From contig NZ_VUNQ01000006.1 in NCBI RefSeq assembly GCF_009695605.1, positions 42,983 to 106,982 of the forward strand: a stretch of 64,000 nt of DNA, in the 5' to 3' direction. Of this stretch, positions 34,981-44,036 are shown in pieces. Position 1 is the stretch's first letter. Every line of letters starts with the position of its first letter. The position numbers and the translations under genes are program-made. This stretch comes from Tissierella pigra (GTDB lineage Bacteria > Bacillota > Clostridia > Tissierellales > Tissierellaceae). A model generated the notes under the pieces. That model was not told the origin of the DNA and ran no database searches. It saw only the letters and a program-made list of their open reading frames with translations.

Positions 34981-37092
34981 CTATATCAATTCAAAGTCGA
35001 TATTTCTAGTCATTACATTAGCATCTATGACTCTTATTTTAATTATATCTCCTAATCTATAGATTCTATTAGTTCTTTCACCAATTATATAATATTTTTC
35101 TTCATCAAAATGATAATAATCATCTAACATATTATTAAAATGCACTAGACCTTCAATTGTATTCTCTAGTTGTACAAACATTCCAAAGCTAGTTAAAGAT
35201 GATACTATTCCTTCAAACTCTTCCCCAATATGTCTTGTCATATATTGAGCTTTTTTCATATCTTCAACTTCTCTTTCAGCCTCTTCTGCTCGTCTCTCTG
35301 TCATTGAAGTATGTTCTGCTATTTCAGGTAAAGTTACTTCAAGTTTTTGCTGGACTTGATGATTTAGTTTTCCATGTAAATATGATTTTATTATTCTGTG
35401 AATTACAAGGTCTGGATATCTTCTAATTGGTGCTGTAAAGTGAGAATAATACTGTGCTGCAAGACCAAAATGAATTCCTGGTTCACTGCTATATACTGCT
35501 TTTTTAAGAGATCTTAACATAAGGGTATTTATCAAGGTTTCCTCTTTTTTTCCTTTTACTTCTCTCGTTAGTAACTGAAGCTCCTTAGGATGAATTTCAT
35601 TTTGCCCCTTTAGAGTGTATCCGAAATTGTGTATTAATTTACTAAAGGATGCTATCTTTTCAGGTGAAGGCTCTTCGTGTGTCCTATATAAAAATGGAGT
35701 TTGAGACCAAAAAAATCTTTCTGCCACAGTTTCATTACATACTAGCATAAACTCTTCTATTAATCTGTTGGCTATTCTTCTATCTTCTTTTTTTATTTCC
35801 ACTGGTACTCCTTTTTCATCTAAGATAATCTTAGTTTCTGGAAATTCAAAGTCTATACTTCCTCTTCTCTCTCTTTTTTCATATAGAATATGACATAGTT
35901 CTTCCATTAGTTTCAGATCATCTGCTACATTAACCAATTTTTTCTTAGCTTCCTCATCATCATTTTCTAAGAAGTCAGAAACATCATCATATACTAGTCT
36001 TTGTTTGCTATTGATTAGTCCTTCAACTATTTCGTGGTCAACTACTTTACCTTTTTTATCTATTTCCATCATTACAGATAAAGTTAATCTATCTACATTA
36101 GGATTTAAGGAGCATATTCCATTGGAAAGTTCCTTTGGCAGCATTGGAATTACTCTATCTATTAAATATACTGAATTACCTCTTTGAAATGCTTCCTTGT
36201 CTAAAACTGCCCTTTCCTTAACATAGTGAGCAACATCTGCAATATGGACTCCAAGATAATAATTTCCATTATCTTTTTTCTCAATTGATACAGCGTCATC
36301 TATATCCTTTGCATCTATTCCATCTATGGTAAAGGTATTTAAATGTCTCAAATCTACTCTTCTTGCTGCCTCATCTTTTTCTACTTCTTGAGGAATTCTT
36401 TCTGCAATTTCTTGTACTCTGTTGGGAAACTCCTCTGGTAAGTTAAAATGTCTGATAATAGACAAAATATCTGTACCTTTTTCATCTAAGTATCCAAGGA
36501 CTTCTATTACTTTACCCTCTGGATTTCTCCTTGGTTCTGGCCACTGTGTTATTTCTATAACTACTTTTTGACTAGTTTTAGCCTTCATAGTCTTAGCCTT
36601 TGGAATATATATATCATATCCAATTTTACGATCATCAGGTACAACAAATCCAAAGTTTCTATTATCCTCAAAAGTTCCTACAATAGTTTTGTTTCCTCTT
36701 TCAAGAATCCTAATTATTTCTCCTTCTTCTCTACGTTGTCCCTCTTGTCTCTTTGTAAGATTAGCAATTACTCTATCTCCGTGCATAGCTCCATTCATAT
36801 TTTCAGCGGGAATAAATATATCTTGCCTTATTTTATCCTTAGATACAACAAATCCAAATCCTCTTTCATGTCCTTCTAAAATACCAGCTACTAAATAGTC
36901 ATTATCTATTAATCCATATCTTTCATTTTTCGCTTTTATAATTATTCCTTCTTTTTCTAAGCCTTGCAATATATTATAAAAGTCTTCTAATTCTCTACGT
37001 CCTATATCAAAATGAACTGCTAGTTCTTCTTTTAACATGGGACTATATTTTTTTTCTTCCATAAATTCAATAATTATTTCTCTAATGCTCAT
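34981..37092 (-). CDS. rnr: Ribonuclease R
   Basis: 703 aa, RNase II/RNB family 3'-5' exoribonuclease that degrades structured RNA and assists trans-translation. N-terminal helix-turn-helix-like region (residues 1-60), cold-shock domains (GFGFVVSKDKIRQDIFIPAENMNGAMHGDRV; NFGFVVPDDRKIGYDIYIP), the RNB catalytic centre with RRVDLRHLNTFTIDGIDAKDIDDAVSIE (key Asp residues near 265-273) and a C-terminal S1 domain (GEEFEGIVSSLTSFGMFVQLENTIEG). Followed 64 bases later by smpB. Confidence 0.96.
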   Translation of the reverse strand: MSIREIIIEFMEEKKYSPMLKEELAVHFDIGRRELEDFYNILQGLEKEGIIIKAKNERYGLIDNDYLVAGILEGHERGFGFVVSKDKIRQDIFIPAENMNGAMHGDRVIANLTKRQEGQRREEGEIIRILERGNKTIVGTFEDNRNFGFVVPDDRKIGYDIYIPKAKTMKAKTSQKVVIEITQWPEPRRNPEGKVIEVLGYLDEKGTDILSIIRHFNLPEEFPNRVQEIAERIPQEVEKDEAARRVDLRHLNTFTIDGIDAKDIDDAVSIEKKDNGNYYLGVHIADVAHYVKERAVLDKEAFQRGNSVYLIDRVIPMLPKELSNGICSLNPNVDRLTLSVMMEIDKKGKVVDHEIVEGLINSKQRLVYDDVSDFLENDDEEAKKKLVNVADDLKLMEELCHILYEKRERRGSIDFEFPETKIILDEKGVPVEIKKEDRRIANRLIEEFMLVCNETVAERFFWSQTPFLYRTHEEPSPEKIASFSKLIHNFGYTLKGQNEIHPKELQLLTREVKGKKEETLINTLMLRSLKKAVYSSEPGIHFGLAAQYYSHFTAPIRRYPDLVIHRIIKSYLHGKLNHQVQQKLEVTLPEIAEHTSMTERRAEEAEREVEDMKKAQYMTRHIGEEFEGIVSSLTSFGMFVQLENTIEGLVHFNNMLDDYYHFDEEKYYIIGERTNRIYRLGDIIKIRVIDANVMTRNIDFELI

Positions 37093-37192
37093 TTCTATTC
37101 CTCCCTTTGGAGTATTCTATATTTTTCTTTACTTTTAGTATTTACCCTTTTTCCAATAATAATCCACTTTATATTATATAATTAAAGATTAA

Positions 37193-37211
37193 GGGTGAGC
37201 TTTGCTCACCC
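37193..37211 (-). terminator. Hairpin after ddl
   Basis: GGGTGAGC-AAA-GCTCACCC on the minus strand begins at the ddl stop codon; followed by TTAATCTTTAATT, a poor T tract. Probable terminator. Confidence 0.6.
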
Positions 37212-38374
37212 TACTTAATTTTAGAACCAAAACTAGTTCTATTTAATAAATTTGCTTCATAAGAGTATATATTATCTTTCTTCTCTTTATGAACCTTAAT
37301 TGCAATATTTATTAATTCATCTATTAATTTAGTGAAAGAATAATTCTTTCCTTCCCATAAGTAAAATGCAATGGAGCCTGGTAAAGTATTTATTTCATTT
37401 ATAAACACTTTATTATTTTGGTCTAATAAGAAATCAATTCTTGAGACTCCTCTGCCATCTATAGTTATAAATGCCTTTTTAGCCAATTCTTCTATTTCTA
37501 CTCTAATTTCTTCATCAATATCAGCAGGTATTATTCTTCTTTCTCCACTGACTTTTCCACCTTTTTCATTGCTTTTTACATATTTATCTTCAAAAGTTAA
37601 AATTTCTTCCCAACCAATAGGTTCTTCACATAAAGAAGTTATAACCTCTTCATCAAATCCCATTACAGCACAGTTTATTTCTCTTAAATTTTCTACTGCT
37701 TTTTCTATGATTATCTTTCTATCATATTTAATTGCTATTTCTATGGCTAATATAAGTCCATCTCTATCTTTAGCTTTGGTAATTCCTATACTTGAGCCTA
37801 AATTAGCAGGTTTAACAAACATAGGATAAGATAATTTTTTTTCAACTTGGTTTATAACCAGCTCTTTATCTTTTAACCATTTTGATCTATAAAACCAAGT
37901 ATAATCAACTATAGGTAAGTTATTTGCTTTATAGACATCTTTCATTAAGACCTTATCCATTCCCACACTTGAACCCAATACCCCACAGCCTACATACGGA
38001 ATATCCATAAGTTCAAATATACCCTGTACAGTACCATCCTCACCATTCATTCCATGAAATGCAGGAAGGGCTATATCTATTTTATCTATTATTTTTTTAC
38101 CAAATAAACCTACTATTTCAGGATGGGCATATACATTGTTATCTTCATAGTTAGGAGATAGTATTATTTCCTTTGTATCCTTAAATTTTCCATCTTTATA
38201 ATTCTTAAAATCTAATAAACTACTACCAGTTAGCCATTTTCCTTCTTTACTTACATATATAGGCACTACTTCATATTTGGTTTTATCTATATTTTCTATT
38301 ATTTGCATACCTGTAATTACAGATACTTCATGTTCTGCACTTCTACCCCCAAAAAATACACCGATTTTCTTCAC
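37211..38374 (-). CDS. ddl: D-alanine--D-alanine ligase
   Basis: 387 aa ATP-grasp enzyme making the D-Ala-D-Ala dipeptide of peptidoglycan. KIGVFFGGRSAEHEVSVITG at the N-terminus, AFHGMNGEDGTVQGIFELM, VGSSVGMDKVLMK-type and MFVKPANLGSSIGITKA blocks, RIDFLLDQNNKVFINEINTLPGS at the metal site. The omega-loop region is of the Ddl kind; a D-Ala-D-Lac or D-Ser specificity is not indicated. About 20 bases after murF. Confidence 0.93.
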   Translation of the reverse strand: MKKIGVFFGGRSAEHEVSVITGMQIIENIDKTKYEVVPIYVSKEGKWLTGSSLLDFKNYKDGKFKDTKEIILSPNYEDNNVYAHPEIVGLFGKKIIDKIDIALPAFHGMNGEDGTVQGIFELMDIPYVGCGVLGSSVGMDKVLMKDVYKANNLPIVDYTWFYRSKWLKDKELVINQVEKKLSYPMFVKPANLGSSIGITKAKDRDGLILAIEIAIKYDRKIIIEKAVENLREINCAVMGFDEEVITSLCEEPIGWEEILTFEDKYVKSNEKGGKVSGERRIIPADIDEEIRVEIEELAKKAFITIDGRGVSRIDFLLDQNNKVFINEINTLPGSIAFYLWEGKNYSFTKLIDELINIAIKVHKEKKDNIYSYEANLLNRTSFGSKIK

Positions 38375-38394
38375 ATAGAGGACCTCCTTATATA

Positions 38395-39909
38395 TTATTC
38401 ACTATAGTTATCTGGCAAATCATTTTCAAATAAGACAATGTCCTTTGGTCTTGCTATCTTTTGAATATATCCTGTTGCCTCATCTAATGTATTTACAATA
38501 AATATATTATCCTTACTATAGTTTACTTCCATTAATCCTTCGAATATTGGCTTTGTTCTACTTTGTCCTACTAATATTACATAATCACAAACTTTTCCTA
38601 TATTTATACCAAACTCTTTATTAGCAGCCTTTTCCATAGCACCTAGTTCTACCATTCCTGGAGTCACTATTATTTTTCTGCCTTCTTTAAACTGAGATAA
38701 TACTTCTAAAGCAGCCTTAGCTCCTATGGGATTAGAGTTAAAGGCATCATCTATAATTATGATTCCTGTCCCTGGATTCATTATATTTAATCTATGAGGT
38801 ATTGGTTCTATTTTTCTTATTCCTTCTTTAATTTCCTCAAAAGATAAACCTAAAACCTTTCCCACTGCCACTCCTGCTAAAACATTATATATATTATGTT
38901 TGCCTAATAACTTAGTAGTGCATCTTATAGAGTTACCATCTTTATCCTTGACAGTAAAAGTAGAACCCAGTTCTGACACTTCTATATCTTCAGCATATAA
39001 GTCTAATTGTTCTATATTTTCAAATCCATAAAGTATCTTTTCTTTGAAAGTCTTATCTGCTAGTTTTTTAATATGTTCATTATCATAGTTAAATATTGCT
39101 ACACCATCTGGTGGTAATTCTTCTATTAGCTCATACTTTGTCTTCATTATATTATCAATATTTTTGAAAGTTTCCATATGGGTGGGTCCAATAGAAGTAA
39201 GAACACCTATTTTAGGCTGAACCAATTCAGAGACTTCTTTTATATCTCCTATATTTCTTGCTCCTAACTCTGCAATAAATACTTCATGTTCTTCTGTTAA
39301 ATCATTGTTTATTACCTTTGATAAACCCATAGGAGTATTATATGATTCTGGAGTATTTAATACCTTGAATTTTTCACCTAATATAGTCCCCAGTATAAAC
39401 TTTGTACTGGTTTTTCCAAAGCTTCCTGTAATTCCTACTATATTTAAATCTTTTCTATTTTTTATCCTTTCTTGAGCTTCTTCGTAAAATTTCATATTGA
39501 TTTTTCTTTCCATGGGACTGATTATTTTATTTACTGCCAAGAACATTAAAGGTTGTAGGTAATAAAGTATCCCAATTAGAATTACTAATATAATTGAATT
39601 TAGAGCAATAAATAAATTAGAAAGCTCACGTAATATACTGACTTTAAATATAAAATACAAGATAAATATACTATTTGCCACTAAATTAGCTGTATATAGC
39701 CTCTTAGCCCTATTTGTAAATACTAATGGTTTTTTGGTATCACCAGTGTTGTTTTTCCAAGAAAATGCCTTTTTCTTATTGTTATTTATCCATTTTTCAA
39801 ATTGCTCTGAATTATACCCCTCAAGCTGCATCATATGTAATAAATATTTTGATCTGTTTCCTATTAAAACTATAGCAATAATACCTATAACAATAAATAT
39901 AATTAACAT
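38395..39909 (-). CDS. murF: MurF-like peptidoglycan ligase with N-terminal membrane helices
   Basis: 504 aa. The Mur ligase core adds D-Ala-D-Ala to the UDP-MurNAc-peptide: P-loop VGITGSFGKTSTKFILG near residue 160, FIAELGARNIGDIKEVSEL, LTSIGPTHMETFKN, IIIDDAFNSNPIGAKAALEVL and GMVELG. Unlike standard MurF it carries an N-terminal extension with a membrane helix (residues 1-18) and two more near residues 75-120, in place of the usual MurF domain 1. Followed by ddl, whose product is the substrate. The fused membrane part may tie the enzyme to the membrane. Confidence 0.88.
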   Translation of the reverse strand: MLIIFIVIGIIAIVLIGNRSKYLLHMMQLEGYNSEQFEKWINNNKKKAFSWKNNTGDTKKPLVFTNRAKRLYTANLVANSIFILYFIFKVSILRELSNLFIALNSIILVILIGILYYLQPLMFLAVNKIISPMERKINMKFYEEAQERIKNRKDLNIVGITGSFGKTSTKFILGTILGEKFKVLNTPESYNTPMGLSKVINNDLTEEHEVFIAELGARNIGDIKEVSELVQPKIGVLTSIGPTHMETFKNIDNIMKTKYELIEELPPDGVAIFNYDNEHIKKLADKTFKEKILYGFENIEQLDLYAEDIEVSELGSTFTVKDKDGNSIRCTTKLLGKHNIYNVLAGVAVGKVLGLSFEEIKEGIRKIEPIPHRLNIMNPGTGIIIIDDAFNSNPIGAKAALEVLSQFKEGRKIIVTPGMVELGAMEKAANKEFGINIGKVCDYVILVGQSRTKPIFEGLMEVNYSKDNIFIVNTLDEATGYIQKIARPKDIVLFENDLPDNYSE

Positions 39910-39981
39910 AAAAACACCCCACTATATTGTGAATAGTTATTCTTTCTTAACTATTCGCTATTTTAAGCTCTTTACTATATA

Positions 39982-40752
39982 CTATATTGCATCATACTGT
40001 AGAAAGTTCCTCAATATAACTGTAAATCTTTGATAATCATCTAAATATGAGTAATGACCTGTACCTTCTAATACTACTAAACCTGAGTCTTTTATTTCTC
40101 TTTCCATTATTTTCCCCATATATAGCGGAGTTGCTGTATCTTTATCTCCCCATATAAGTAATGTGGGAGCTTTTATTTTATTTAATAATGGCAATAGATT
40201 TTCATTTACTACTATAACCAATATTTTTCTCATGATTCCTGATGAATCCTTATAATCAGTAGATCCAAATTTTTTATAAAATCTTTCCATTTTTTCTTCA
40301 TTTTTCATCCAGAAAAAAAGGGTTTTATATAGAAATCTCAAAGTCTTAAAGCTATATACTTTAAAATAATATTTAGGTCCCCTCTTTGGTATTAATCCTG
40401 CACTATTTACTAAAACTATTTTTTCCACTAGTTCTGGATACTTGGCTCCCAGTATAATAGATAATTTCCCTCCAAAAGAATGACCTATTAAAGTAACCTT
40501 CTCAATTTCCATATTATCAATGTAAGTTTTAACTATTTCTGCATATTTAAAAGAGTCTATTGGCTCAGATGGTTCAGTACTTTCTCCAAAGCCTGGCAAG
40601 TCTAAAGCGTGTACTCTAAATTTATTCTTAAGTATATTTACTATGGGAAGTACAGTATTTATATTTGCTCCCCAACCATGAAGTATAAGTATATCTTTTC
40701 CTTTTCCTTCTACTATGTAATTTAATTTTGTATCTTCTACTTTCATTTTCAT
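39982..40752 (-). CDS. Alpha/beta hydrolase
   Basis: 256 aa. Alpha/beta hydrolase fold: oxyanion strand ILHGWGANINTVLPIV, nucleophile elbow LIGHSFGGKLSIILGA (Ser near residue 93), Asp in APTLLIWGDKDTATPLYMG and His in LEGTGHYSYLDDY. Serine hydrolase of unknown substrate. It precedes murF and ddl, so a cell-envelope role is possible but unproved. An inverted repeat at about 39930-39959 separates it from murF without a T tract. Confidence 0.88.
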   Translation of the reverse strand: MKMKVEDTKLNYIVEGKGKDILILHGWGANINTVLPIVNILKNKFRVHALDLPGFGESTEPSEPIDSFKYAEIVKTYIDNMEIEKVTLIGHSFGGKLSIILGAKYPELVEKIVLVNSAGLIPKRGPKYYFKVYSFKTLRFLYKTLFFWMKNEEKMERFYKKFGSTDYKDSSGIMRKILVIVVNENLLPLLNKIKAPTLLIWGDKDTATPLYMGKIMEREIKDSGLVVLEGTGHYSYLDDYQRFTVILRNFLQYDAI

Positions 40753-40841
40753 TACTACCTTTCTATACTCTTTTATATATAATTATGTCCTCAACTACAT
40801 AATTATATCATATAGAAATAGATTTTTATACTATAAAAATA

Positions 40842-40875
40842 CACCCCAAATGTCTACCATATAACATTTGGGGTG
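40842..40875 (-). terminator. Terminator after hppA
   Basis: Minus strand CACCCCAAATGT, 10-base loop, ACATTTGGGGTG, then TATTTTT. It lies about 20 bases after the hppA stop. Confidence 0.88.
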
Positions 40876-40896
40876 CAACTATGTTAGAGATTTTAA

Positions 40897-42894
40897 TTAA
40901 AATATTCCGCTTCCAAATAATCCTGCAAATACTAATGCTACAATTGTCATAAGTTTAATTAGGATATTTAATGACGGTCCTGAAGTATCTTTAAAAGGGT
41001 CTCCTACAGTGTCTCCAGTAACTGCCGCTTTATGGGCTTCACTACCTTTTCCACCATGATTTCCCTCTTCTATATACTTCTTAGCATTATCCCATGCACC
41101 ACCAGCATTTGACATAAATATAGCCATTAGTACTCCTGTAACTAATGCTCCTGCCAATAATCCACCTAATGCTTCTGCACCTAGTACAAGACCTATAACT
41201 ACAGGTACTATTACTGCCAATAATCCTGGAATTATCATTTCTCTTAGTGCAGCCTTTGTACTGATGTCTACACAAGTACCATACTCAGGAGTTGCTTTTC
41301 CTTCCATAATACCAGGTATTTCTCTAAACTGTCTTCTTACTTCTTCAATCATTGAGAATGCTGCTTTACCTACTGCATCCATTGTCATAGCTGAGAATAG
41401 GAATGGCAACATACCTCCTATAAATGCACCTGCTATAACTGTTGGTTTAGTCATGTCTATACTTGTTAAACCTACTGCTTGTGTATAGGAAGCAAATAAT
41501 GCAAGAGCTGTAAGAGCCGCTGAGCCTATTGCAAATCCTTTTCCTACTGCCGCTGTAGTATTTCCTACTGAGTCAAGTTTATCTGTAATTTGTCTTACTT
41601 CTTTTGGTAACTCACACATTTCTGCGATTCCACCAGCGTTATCAGCTATTGGACCATAAGCATCTACTGCTATAGTCATACCTGCTGTTGATAACATACC
41701 TACTGCTGCTAAAGCAATTCCATATAGTCCATGTGCAGGTTCGCTTGATCCACCTGATACATAATAAGCTACTAATATACCTATAGCAATTACTACTATT
41801 GGCATAGCTGTTGACATCATACCTACTGATAATCCACCTATAATATTTGTTGATGCTCCAGTTTCTGATTCTTTCGCAATTCTTTGTACTGGTTTATAAT
41901 CTCCAGATGTATAGTATTCTGTTATTTTAGCTATAATAAGACCTACTGCAAGTCCAGATAATATTGCAATAAATGGTTTAATTGATGATAACATATAATT
42001 GCTTAAAAAGAAACCAACTACTACAGTAATTACTGAACTAGCTAATGTACCATTATTTAATGCTTTTTGAGGATCTTTATCTCCTCTAACAAAATAAACA
42101 CCTATAATTGATGCTATGATTCCTACTGCTGAAAGTGCAAGAGCAAAGTAAACTCCACTTTCTCCATATGCAACTATTCCTAAAGTAATTGCTGATATAA
42201 TAGCTCCTACATAGGATTCAAATAAGTCTGCACCCATACCCGCTACGTCTCCAACGTTATCTCCAACGTTATCTGCTATAACTGCTGGGTTTCTTGGGTC
42301 ATCTTCTGGAATACCTGCTTCTACTTTACCTACTAAATCTGCTCCTACGTCTGCTGCCTTAGTATAAATACCTCCACCAACTCTTGCAAATAATGCTATA
42401 GATGAAGCTCCAAGTCCAAATCCAGTTATAATATTTGCGTCTCCGTATATTATATAGAATAGACCTACTCCTAAAAGCCCTAATCCTACAACGCACATTC
42501 CCATTACTGCTCCACCTGAAAATGCAACGTTTAACGCTTTTGTCATACCTGATTCTTTCGCTGCATTTGCAGTTCTTACATTGGCTTTAGTAGCCACTTT
42601 CATACCGAAGTATCCTGCTGCAATAGAGAATAATGCTCCAAATAAGAAACAAATTGCAGTACTTAAACCAAGTCCTGGTGCAAATGATAAAATAATAAAA
42701 AGTGCTACTATAAAGATTGCTAAAGACCTGTATTGTCTTCTTAGGAAAGCCATGGCTCCGTCTGCGATATAAGCTGCAATTTCCTTCATCCTATCGTTCC
42801 CTGGACTAACCTGATTGATACTGTTTGCTTTATAAAAAGCAAATAACAGCGCCAATATACCTACTACTGGCGCAGAAATTAATGCCAAATTCAT
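40897..42894 (-). CDS. hppA: Membrane-bound ion-translocating pyrophosphatase
   Basis: 665 aa with about 16 membrane helices. Hydrolyses PPi to pump H+ or Na+ across the membrane. Substrate-site motifs [46 protein letters not shown] are clear, as is [16 protein letters not shown] and the C-terminal [22 protein letters not shown]. The sequence [16 protein letters not shown] has Ala where K+-independent enzymes have Lys, so it should be K+-dependent. The pumped ion cannot be settled by eye. Follows secG by 17 bases. Confidence 0.97.
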   Translation of the reverse strand: MNLALISAPVVGILALLFAFYKANSINQVSPGNDRMKEIAAYIADGAMAFLRRQYRSLAIFIVALFIILSFAPGLGLSTAICFLFGALFSIAAGYFGMKVATKANVRTANAAKESGMTKALNVAFSGGAVMGMCVVGLGLLGVGLFYIIYGDANIITGFGLGASSIALFARVGGGIYTKAADVGADLVGKVEAGIPEDDPRNPAVIADNVGDNVGDVAGMGADLFESYVGAIISAITLGIVAYGESGVYFALALSAVGIIASIIGVYFVRGDKDPQKALNNGTLASSVITVVVGFFLSNYMLSSIKPFIAILSGLAVGLIIAKITEYYTSGDYKPVQRIAKESETGASTNIIGGLSVGMMSTAMPIVVIAIGILVAYYVSGGSSEPAHGLYGIALAAVGMLSTAGMTIAVDAYGPIADNAGGIAEMCELPKEVRQITDKLDSVGNTTAAVGKGFAIGSAALTALALFASYTQAVGLTSIDMTKPTVIAGAFIGGMLPFLFSAMTMDAVGKAAFSMIEEVRRQFREIPGIMEGKATPEYGTCVDISTKAALREMIIPGLLAVIVPVVIGLVLGAEALGGLLAGALVTGVLMAIFMSNAGGAWDNAKKYIEEGNHGGKGSEAHKAAVTGDTVGDPFKDTSGPSLNILIKLMTIVALVFAGLFGSGIF

Positions 42895-42911
42895 CTTTTA
42901 TTCCTCCTTTA

Positions 42912-43136
42912 TTATTTAGCTGCTAAAACTAAAGTAGATATTATAAAGATAACAGCTGATATTACTGTTATTCTTTTAAGCATGTCTTCACGGCTTGTTC
43001 CTCTTGACTTACCGAATAATGGTTCTGATCCCCCACCTATGGCACCTAAACCGCTTTCACTGCCTTCCTGCATTACTACTGAAACTATTAATGATAAACT
43101 TGATATAAGTACTACTACTGAGAAAAATATTGTCAT
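42912..43136 (-). CDS. secG: Protein translocase subunit SecG
   Basis: 74 aa from the ATG at 43136 (GGGAGGTG 6 bases upstream). Two membrane helices with the conserved linker VVMQEGSESGLGAIGGGSEPLFGKSRG. Auxiliary subunit of SecYEG. First gene of a run leading to hppA, and further downstream to rnr, smpB and ssrA. Confidence 0.95.
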   Translation of the reverse strand: MTIFFSVVVLISSLSLIVSVVMQEGSESGLGAIGGGSEPLFGKSRGTSREDMLKRITVISAVIFIISTLVLAAK

Positions 43137-43179
43137 ATTTACACCTCCCAACAATTTATATATCCCCTAAAACATTACT

Positions 43180-43208
43180 ATTTTAACATAGTAGAAGCAT
43201 AAAATCAA
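43180..43208 (-). promoter_or_regulatory. Sigma-A promoter of secG
   Basis: Minus strand -35 TTGATT (43208-43203), 17-base spacer, -10 TAAAAT (43185-43180), about 45 bases before the secG ATG. I see no strong terminator between the ECF genes (ending at 43305) and this promoter. Confidence 0.7.
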
Positions 43209-43304
43209 TAGTTTATAGACTTATACATATTAAATAGTAATCTATATATTCCCCATTATTTTCAAATATATAGGGTCTTAACTAATAAAAATTTAACTTC
43301 AATA

Positions 43305-44036
43305 CTATTCTATCTCAATCAAACCATATTTAATTTTAATCCGATCTAATTTTTCAATCATAGACTGAGAAATGAAAAATATAAAAAAGACTGTGGAAAT
43401 AGAATGAACAATATTAAACCAAAACCCTGAAATATAAGTTGCTAATAAAGCTTTCCATGAAAAATTAGAAGTAAATATTAGAAGGCTTCCAATATCTATG
43501 ATTCCACCATATATGAAAAATGTAGATAACCCACCATAAATACATAATGATAATCTGGTCTTCTTAAGAATTTTTTTTTGAAATAATATGCCTGCTAAAA
43601 ATCCAATTATTCCGAAACAAAACATCTGCCACGGTGTCCAAGGACCTTGTCCAAAGAAAAAATTAGATACAAATCCAGTCATTGCTCCCACAAGAAAACC
43701 AGATTCTGGTCCAAGTGACACCCCAGTAATAATTACAATTGCCACAACAGGCTTGAATTGAGGTAGCATATAAAATGCACCTCTCCCTGCTACAGCTATG
43801 GCAGTTAATACAGCTATGACAACCAATTCTCTAGCCCGTGGCTCTCGTTTCTCAAATATCATTATAAATGGGATTATAGTGTAAATAATAATCAAAACAC
43901 TAATGAAATAATATTTCCTATCATCTAAAAAGTATATTCCAAAAAAAATAGTTATTGGAATCAGTACTAAAATAATAATTGCTGAGATTAAAGTTCTAGA
44001 CTTTAAAAAATTCTCCCCTAAATATTTTCTTGACAT
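43305..44036 (-). CDS. cbrT: ECF transporter substrate-binding component, CbrT type
   Basis: 243 aa, about seven membrane helices. ECF S-component features: ARELVVIAVLTAIAVAGRGAF, GPESGFLVGAMTGFVSNFFFGQGPWTPWQMFCFGIIGFLAG. An extra N-terminal helix pair (residues 15-60) precedes the S fold. Order S - duplicated ATPase - T matches the CbrT-CbrU-CbrV module predicted as a cobalamin transporter in Firmicutes, and the gene is at the 3' end of a cobalamin-riboswitch operon. Overlaps the ATPase gene by 19 bases. Substrate: corrinoid, inferred. Confidence 0.82.
   Translation of the reverse strand: MSRKYLGENFLKSRTLISAIIILVLIPITIFFGIYFLDDRKYYFISVLIIIYTIIPFIMIFEKREPRARELVVIAVLTAIAVAGRGAFYMLPQFKPVVAIVIITGVSLGPESGFLVGAMTGFVSNFFFGQGPWTPWQMFCFGIIGFLAGILFQKKILKKTRLSLCIYGGLSTFFIYGGIIDIGSLLIFTSNFSWKALLATYISGFWFNIVHSISTVFFIFFISQSMIEKLDRIKIKYGLIEIE

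Noticed and set aside
39930..39959. Inverted repeat GAATAGTTA/TAACTATTC between the hydrolase and murF as a terminator
   Set aside because: No T tract follows directly on the coding strand, so termination is not supported.
41087..41275. Minus-strand frame of 62 codons inside hppA
   Set aside because: Shadow frame with a composition unlike real proteins; hppA is certain.
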